This document shows, in pieces, positions 59,557 through 64,000 of a stretch of DNA of 64,000 nt (positions within the stretch are counted from its first letter, which is position 1; every line of letters starts with the position of its first letter). The DNA lies in the NCBI GenBank assembly GCA_024699855.1, contig JAMPIQ010000001.1, forward strand, positions 2,666,001-2,730,000, read 5' to 3'. The notes under the pieces were generated by a model. It saw nothing but the letters and a program-made list of their open reading frames with translations. It was not told where the DNA came from and did no database searches. Position numbers and translations under genes: made by a program. The DNA comes from Aphelenchoides besseyi (Eukaryota > Nematoda > Chromadorea > Rhabditida > Aphelenchoididae).

Positions 59557-60992
59557 TTATTCGGGATCGAAATCGACATGAGTGAGAATTCCACTGAATT
59601 CACGCGCCAACTTTTCCGTTCCGGCGCACAAAACTTTGCGAGACATCAAATCAAACGGTTTACCTAAGAAAACGCTAATTAGACAGAAACCGGCCAATAA
59701 GTTTACCAGTTGGATCGATAACACAACCACCAGCCTCTTGAAGAATCAGAGTTGATGCAGCAATGTCCTAAAATCCAAGCACACTGTTGCTTAAACCATA
59801 CTTTCTTCACTTACCCAACTGTGAATTCCATACTCAACATAAGCATCGACAGCACCTTGAGCCACGTAAACCATGTTGATTGCTGCAGATCCGAATGCTC
59901 GATGTCTAAATTATAGAAGTTAGTTTGTCCAAAGTTCCAACAAATTCGATTTTATTTCTAACCCGTGAACATTTTTTTGAGTCATAAACGCTTCAAAGTT
60001 TTGTCTAAACGATCTCATTTGGGCATTCGAACGATCGGATCCAAGCTGAGCAACAACTAACGCTTCTGTTGGATCTAAAGCCGATTCACTCAGATCGTTT
60101 AATTCAAAATGCGTATGTGCAAAGAGCCAAAAGCGTGAGAGTTCGAAAACCACAAACTTTGTTGCGAACTCAAAATGTTCACGATTACAATTCAGAACAT
60201 TTACCCATGAACTCCATTGCCAACCGTTTTTCTGCAGTTTTCCAACGCGGTATCCAACCATGGTTGACCCTTTTCGACAATGTTATGAACACCAAGTGAT
60301 TGTGTTATCACCTAAGAAGGTTAGTTATTTTCCGAAGCGTTAATTAGAAAGTTGATAAATAGAAACTAACTGCTTGGTTCAATTCTGGAAGTTAAAGGTG
60401 TGATAAGCGAAGCTAAGCTGTGAATATGACTTACTTTCAACCGTCGATGTCCGAATTGGAAATCCGTTCTTTAAGGCTCCTCGTCCCGCTTGAGCAGTCC
60501 AAAGCTCATTGCTTATTGGATTAAAAACAATTCCAGCACGAAGTTGCTTCTTGATGGTCAGTCCAACACAAATCGCAATAAACGGAATGCGATGAACGAA
60601 ATTGGTCGTGCCGTCAATCGGATCTATAATCCATGTTGGAGCGTCAGTGAATGGAGATCGTTTTCCTGCAGCAACTGACTCTTCGCCAATAAATCTGAAC
60701 ATAAACGTTCTATTGATTATAGCCAATAAAACTCACTGGTGGTCAGGAAACTTCTTTTGGAGATTTTGAATGAGCAAATCTTCAACAGCTTTATCAGTGT
60801 CTGTTACCTAGAAATTCGTAATGAATATCGTCCCGACTATTCTTAACTCACAAGATCTGTTGGTGATGCTTTGGTTTCGACGTTACTAACGGGCTGAGCA
60901 AACGCGTCTTTAACCAAACGTCCCGCTCGTTTTGTAAGCTCTAATGCATAACGAAAGAATTCGTCTTCTTGTTTGAAAGCTGGATCCGACAT
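59557..60992 (-). CDS. IMPA1: Inositol monophosphatase with two alternative exons
   Basis: Magnesium-dependent, lithium-sensitive phosphatase of the IMPase family, recycling myo-inositol. Start [20 protein letters not shown]. Metal-site motifs: GEESVA (Glu), [20 protein letters not shown] (DPIDGTT), and in the penultimate exon GIHSWDIAAS (Asp). Ends LTHVDFDPE. After exon end 60435 two routes are possible: (A) 60371-60384 then 60205-60311, encoding [15 protein letters not shown]...NGVHG, or (B) 59963-60074, encoding [15 protein letters not shown]...KNVHG. Both match the LLVTELGSSRTPETV...PVHG segment of IMPA1 and both end VHG in the same phase, joining [11 protein letters not shown]. Total lengths differ by 9 nt, so frame is kept either way. 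Confidence 0.92.
59963..60074 (-). other. IMPase alternative exon B (112 nt)
   Basis: Begins after GGCTTTAG and ends before GTTAGA on the minus strand. Joined to 60435 (phase 1) it reads [20 protein letters not shown] and ends NVHG with two bases of the next codon. It corresponds to the same IMPA1 segment as exon A, so the pair look like a tandem exon duplication. Confidence 0.7.
60205..60384 (-). other. IMPase alternative cassette A (14-nt + 107-nt exons)
   Basis: Two pieces on the minus strand: a 14-nt microexon (60371-60384; CTTCCAG before, GTTAGT after) and a 107-nt exon (60205-60311; TTCTTAG before, GTAAAT after). Joined to 60435 they read [20 protein letters not shown] and end NGVHG. 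If A is followed by exon B, the frame shifts and meets a TAG, which would enforce exclusive use. Confidence 0.65.
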
Positions 60993-62072
60993 TTGAATTC
61001 AATATCGCTAAAATTTGAACAATCAATTCGATGTACAATTGCTGAATAACAAAAACTCGGAAGCGAAAGTTTGAATGTAGAATAAACTGGAGGCAGTCAA
61101 CTTCGATTAACCATAATGTAACATAGGTTTATTGACTCTGATAAACACAACTTGCGTACGAGGCTTTTCAATTTGCTCAACAAGTGCAAAAGCTCTTCCT
61201 GTCCTTCCACTTGTTGACTTCAAAAAAACAGCGGAAGTAATGAAAGTGGAACGTATTAAGATGCCTTCAGACGTCTTTTAGCGGCTTCAAATCGTACTCA
61301 CAAAATCTCTGTACAATTTTTGCTGAAACCTTCAGTCAAACAAACTCCAAGTTTGGCAATCAAACAATTTGCAACAAACAAGTTGGTACCGATCGTTCAA
61401 ATTAAACGTCTAACAACATGATCAAAAACGTTGGATTTAAGTAGCTTAAACTAAAAAATCAACGAAAAGAATCAACGGCATTGAAGTTGATTAAACGGCT
61501 CAATAGGAACCCCACTTATAAACTCTTGGCTATCAACGCCCACAAAAAAATCAAATGAAATCGCGCCAATATAAACAAACACACGAAATAGACCATAACT
61601 GAAGTTTGCAAACTTAGTCAAAACATAAACAATGAATATGGTCACTGTAAAACCAGTTTGGATACAAAATGCTATGAAATGGTTACGAATTGAGTGCACG
61701 ACTTCAATCGCTTCTTCTTACTATCACTTAACGATTGTCATCTATACCCGTAGATAGTGGAGAACAAATTGAAAAGACCTTCAAATTGTGACAAAATGCA
61801 ACCGAATGCGAAGGTTGACAGTTCGGTTCTTCTTCTCGTTATGACAAATGAACGTTTAGTTTCGAATAACACTGATCTTGAAGAATCGGTTCTTATCGCA
61901 AACTGTTGATTTGTATCTTCGAATCAAAACAACTTCTTTTGCTTTTATGAGACGCTTGCACCGGTCAACAACAACAAGTGTTGAATAACAGCGCAGTCTG
62001 TCCTTGTCACATTTGGCCACACCATCTCTTGAGAAGTGTCTAGAACCGGGGCGGGACACAGCAAATCGTCAG
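60993..62072. other. Intergenic stretch without recognised genes
   Basis: About 1.1 kb between divergent IMPase and TRF2 genes. A minus-strand frame (61472-61699) is hydrophobic (FTVTIFIVYVLTKFANF) and another (61945-62157) reads SQEMVWPNVTRTDC, but neither has supporting exons or a known domain. Confidence 0.35.
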
Positions 62073-62080
62073 TATAAAAG
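62073..62080 (+). promoter_or_regulatory. TATA box of TRF2-like gene
   Basis: TATAAAAG, the clearest TATA-type element seen in the window. About 70 nt downstream a GTAAGC donor (62146) and the TTCCAG acceptor at 62380-62385 define a probable 240-nt 5'-UTR intron whose downstream exon holds the TRF2 ATG ten bases later. Confidence 0.6.
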
Positions 62081-62394
62081 CGAGCACTCGGTGCTGGGTC
62101 GAGCTCTTCGTTTTCTCGCGCTGCCGTCACGTCGTTCAGCTTTTGGTAAGCAATCACTAAAAACTACGAAAATATTGGATAATAGCCAAGAAATCAGCAA
62201 TCACATCACAAGAACTTTATGGCTAAAATTTCGAAATTTCCAACGTTTTTGCTGTTTGTTTAACGGTGTGATGAAGTGACTGAAAACCATCCGATTAGTT
62301 TGTGAAATTTACCAAATTTTCTCTTGACGTAGTTCTTAGCCCTCTCTTCCTTTGATCCGATTAATCTTGACTTTCTAATTCCAGATCTCAGCGA

Positions 62395-63387
62395 TGTTTT
62401 ATGAAAACATGACAAGCACAGGGACCGCCAACAACTCAACGTGCCGTAGAATTGCCGGGGCTCCAACAAATTTCGACATCGACGGAACTCAAATACCCGA
62501 AGGACCGGATTTGTCGACAATTCAAGTTGTTTCCTGAGCTCTTTATATTTTTAAATCATATTGTTATAGATCCGAAATGTCATTTGCAACTATTCGTTGC
62601 CGATGCACGTCGATTTGCGTCGGGTTGCAATGATGAACGGAAACGTGACTCTCGATCGTGCTCGTGGAGTTCTCTACAAACAGAAACGAAATCCACAGTG
62701 TCATGTTAAACTTTACAGTTCGGGTAGTGTTTATATTGTTGGTTGTCGGAGGTATGAGTTTGATAGTCTCGTATCTGGTACTCTTTTTTATTAGTGAGGA
62801 AGAAAGTAGGCAAGCGGCTCGTAGTGTTGGTCGAATGGTTCAACGGAGTATGAACAAACTAGAAGTTCCAATTCGACTACGCGACTATAAGATTTGCAAT
62901 ATGCTTTCAACTTATAAGCTGCCGTTTGGTGTAAAAGTTGAAGAGATGGCGAAAAAATATCCGAGATCGGTCTACGAACCCGAGATCAACGTTGGACTGC
63001 ATTGGAAGTTCGAGGAACCAAAAGCAACTTTGCGCATTTACACTACGGGCAGCATAACGATAGCAGGAAGTATGTCTCTTTCACTTTTCATTGTTTTCAC
63101 GAAGTGTTGCAGCTACATCGACAGAAAACGTCTACGAAGCTATTCGTTTGATTTATCCGATAGCTGCTGAGTTCATGTGTCCGTATCGGCAACGGGAAAC
63201 CAACTCCAGCGCTGGGACTAAGCGTCGCCGCGCTCCAACAGCAGTTCCGCGAACTCAAGTAGCACCACGTAAACAACCGCGAAAAACTGCACCGGTCAGC
63301 GAGCCGAGTCTTGACGAATTTTTCGAAGAAGAAGAAGAAATGTTCTTTCAAGACGAGGTCGAATTGTACGAGGAACTTGGCGTGTGA
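62395..63387 (+). CDS. TBPL1: TBP-related factor 2 (TBPL1/TLF)
   Basis: TBP-like factor (TRF2/TLP; tlf-1 in C. elegans), which replaces TBP at many TATA-less promoters. Exons: 62395-62525, 62570-62751, 62795-63069, 63113-63387. Both TBP half-repeats are visible: repeat 1 with IRNVICNYSLP, CHVKLYSSGSVYIVGCRSEE and ARSVGRMVQ; repeat 2 with DYKICNMLSTYKLPFGVKVE, SVYEPEINVGLHWKF, TLRIYTTGSITIAG and YEAIRLIYP. SSGSVYIVG and TTGSITIAG match TBPL1 better than TBP. The N-terminus is short and Thr/Asn-rich; the C-terminal extension is basic (TKRRRAPTAVPRTQVAPRKQ) then acidic (DEFFEEEEEMFFQDEVEL), unlike vertebrate TBPL1. Confidence 0.93.
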
Positions 63388-63894
63388 AAACTCTTTTATG
63401 TGTGTTTCTTCAACTGCAATTCACGGATTCTCATCATCTTTCGACCTTTATTTACCGGGTAAATTATCTTTTCGTTGGGCGTAAGCTTACAGTTCCCGAT
63501 TCTCTACACATTTTCATGTCTCTCATTCAACCATCGGCCATGTCGGCGCCTTCTTTCATGGTGGCAACAATAAAAAATTCCTTCGAAGTGTTTCAATCTG
63601 TGGGTATTCGGTCCGTACGAGTGTTAACTTATTCCCGATCCTGAGATTTGCGGACCAACAGCAGTTAGCGTAATCATATTCGTCTTGTTCATACGTTCCA
63701 ATTTCCGTTTTTCTCATTCAACTTATCAATTCGTTTAATTGTTACGGTGAAAATAAACACTAACCATTTCCTTTTCGGTGCCTATTCGATATAGTCGACG
63801 TGTGATCTTTTGGTTGAATGCGACCAAATGGAGGGGATTAAGCGAAACGTGATACGTGATCCTACTTGTTAAAACTCACTAGTTTTGTGCAAAA
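63388..63894. other. Intergenic region after TRF2
   Basis: About 500 nt. Contains AATAAA at 63752 and no recognised gene; 3' UTR of TRF2 and the promoter of the next gene. Confidence 0.4.
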
Positions 63895-64000
63895 ATGTCT
63901 TTTCACTTTTTGACACGTCGACTGAAAACGATTTTAATTGTAATTGTGGTTATTGTCACTTCAGTGATTGTAATCAAGGAATCATCACTCTTATCCCAAT
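63895..64000 (+). CDS. Start of a type II membrane protein, cut by window end
   Basis: Open frame from ATG 63895 to the window edge: MSFHFLTRRLKTILIVIVVI followed by VTSVIVIKESSLLSQ. A basic N-terminus and one hydrophobic helix suggest a signal-anchored Golgi enzyme (glycosyl- or sulfotransferase-like), but too little is visible to name it. Confidence 0.5.
   Translation, partial: MSFHFLTRRLKTILIVIVVIVTSVIVIKESSLLSQ

Noticed and set aside
61472..61699. Hydrophobic minus-strand frame that could be a membrane protein
   Set aside because: AT-rich sequence readily gives such frames; no start context, partner exon or family match.

Overview
Eukaryotic, animal chromosomal DNA. The window holds about 27 protein-coding genes or gene remnants on both strands. 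Nearly all are split by short GT-AG introns, mostly 38-60 nt, with acceptors of the TTTAG/TTTCAG type. A Frizzled receptor, an APC homologue, heparan-sulfate 6-O-sulfotransferase and a Cys-loop channel relic show that the source is metazoan. Compact gene spacing, tiny introns, several gene pairs 110-150 nt apart with a splice acceptor just before the downstream ATG, a cytosolic ferritin without a visible iron-responsive element, and a HEXD-type hexosaminidase fit a nematode, possibly a basal one. The species cannot be fixed from the sequence alone.

Layout. 0-6 kb (+): 3' end of HS6ST, TRAPPC5, mitochondrial DNA polymerase gamma. 6-7.7 kb (-): LMBR1-family membrane protein. 8-15.7 kb (+): PRR5/Protor-like, GILT thiol reductase, LUC7-like, ERMP1-like M28 metallopeptidase. 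17-24.8 kb (-): TFG, ARL1, POLR3F, TCF25, with a ferritin gene nested on the opposite strand in a TCF25 intron. 25-27.4 kb (+): CASC3/Barentsz. 28-28.8 kb (-): MAF1. 29.5-36.3 kb (+): archease, DDX18, HBS1L, class 3 lipase. 36.7-37.5 kb (-): EMI-like type I membrane protein. 38.3-43.2 kb (+): an orphan GIY-YIG nuclease, a rearranged acid-phosphatase remnant, an orphan secreted protein. 44.3-50.2 kb (+): Frizzled, then APC. 50.3-51.8 kb (-): decayed nicotinic-receptor-like pseudogene. 52.8-55 kb (+): HEXD. 55.2-61 kb (-): TRAPPC10, inositol monophosphatase. 62.4-63.4 kb (+): TBP-related factor 2. The window ends in the first exon of a type II membrane protein.

Functional themes. Membrane traffic is over-represented (TRAPPC5, TRAPPC10, ARL1, TFG). 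RNA polymerase III subunit POLR3F and its repressor MAF1 lie 7 kb apart. Translation and RNA quality control are represented by HBS1L, TCF25, CASC3, DDX18, archease and LUC7-like. The Wnt receptor Frizzled and the destruction-complex scaffold APC are immediate neighbours.

The most interesting structures are at the splicing level: (1) an apparent pair of mutually exclusive duplicated exons in inositol monophosphatase whose joint inclusion would create a stop; (2) a 28-nt poison-exon candidate in the LUC7-like gene; (3) an 8-nt microexon in the metallopeptidase; (4) a GC-AG intron in HEXD; (5) a ferritin intron with no AG where homology needs one. Also notable are the acid-phosphatase remnant with its C-terminal segment ahead of its middle, and a duplicated 3' UTR shared by TFG and ARL1. 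I did not find a clearly new multi-gene system. Exon boundaries were read by eye from splice consensus and remembered family sequences; no search or alignment program was run.
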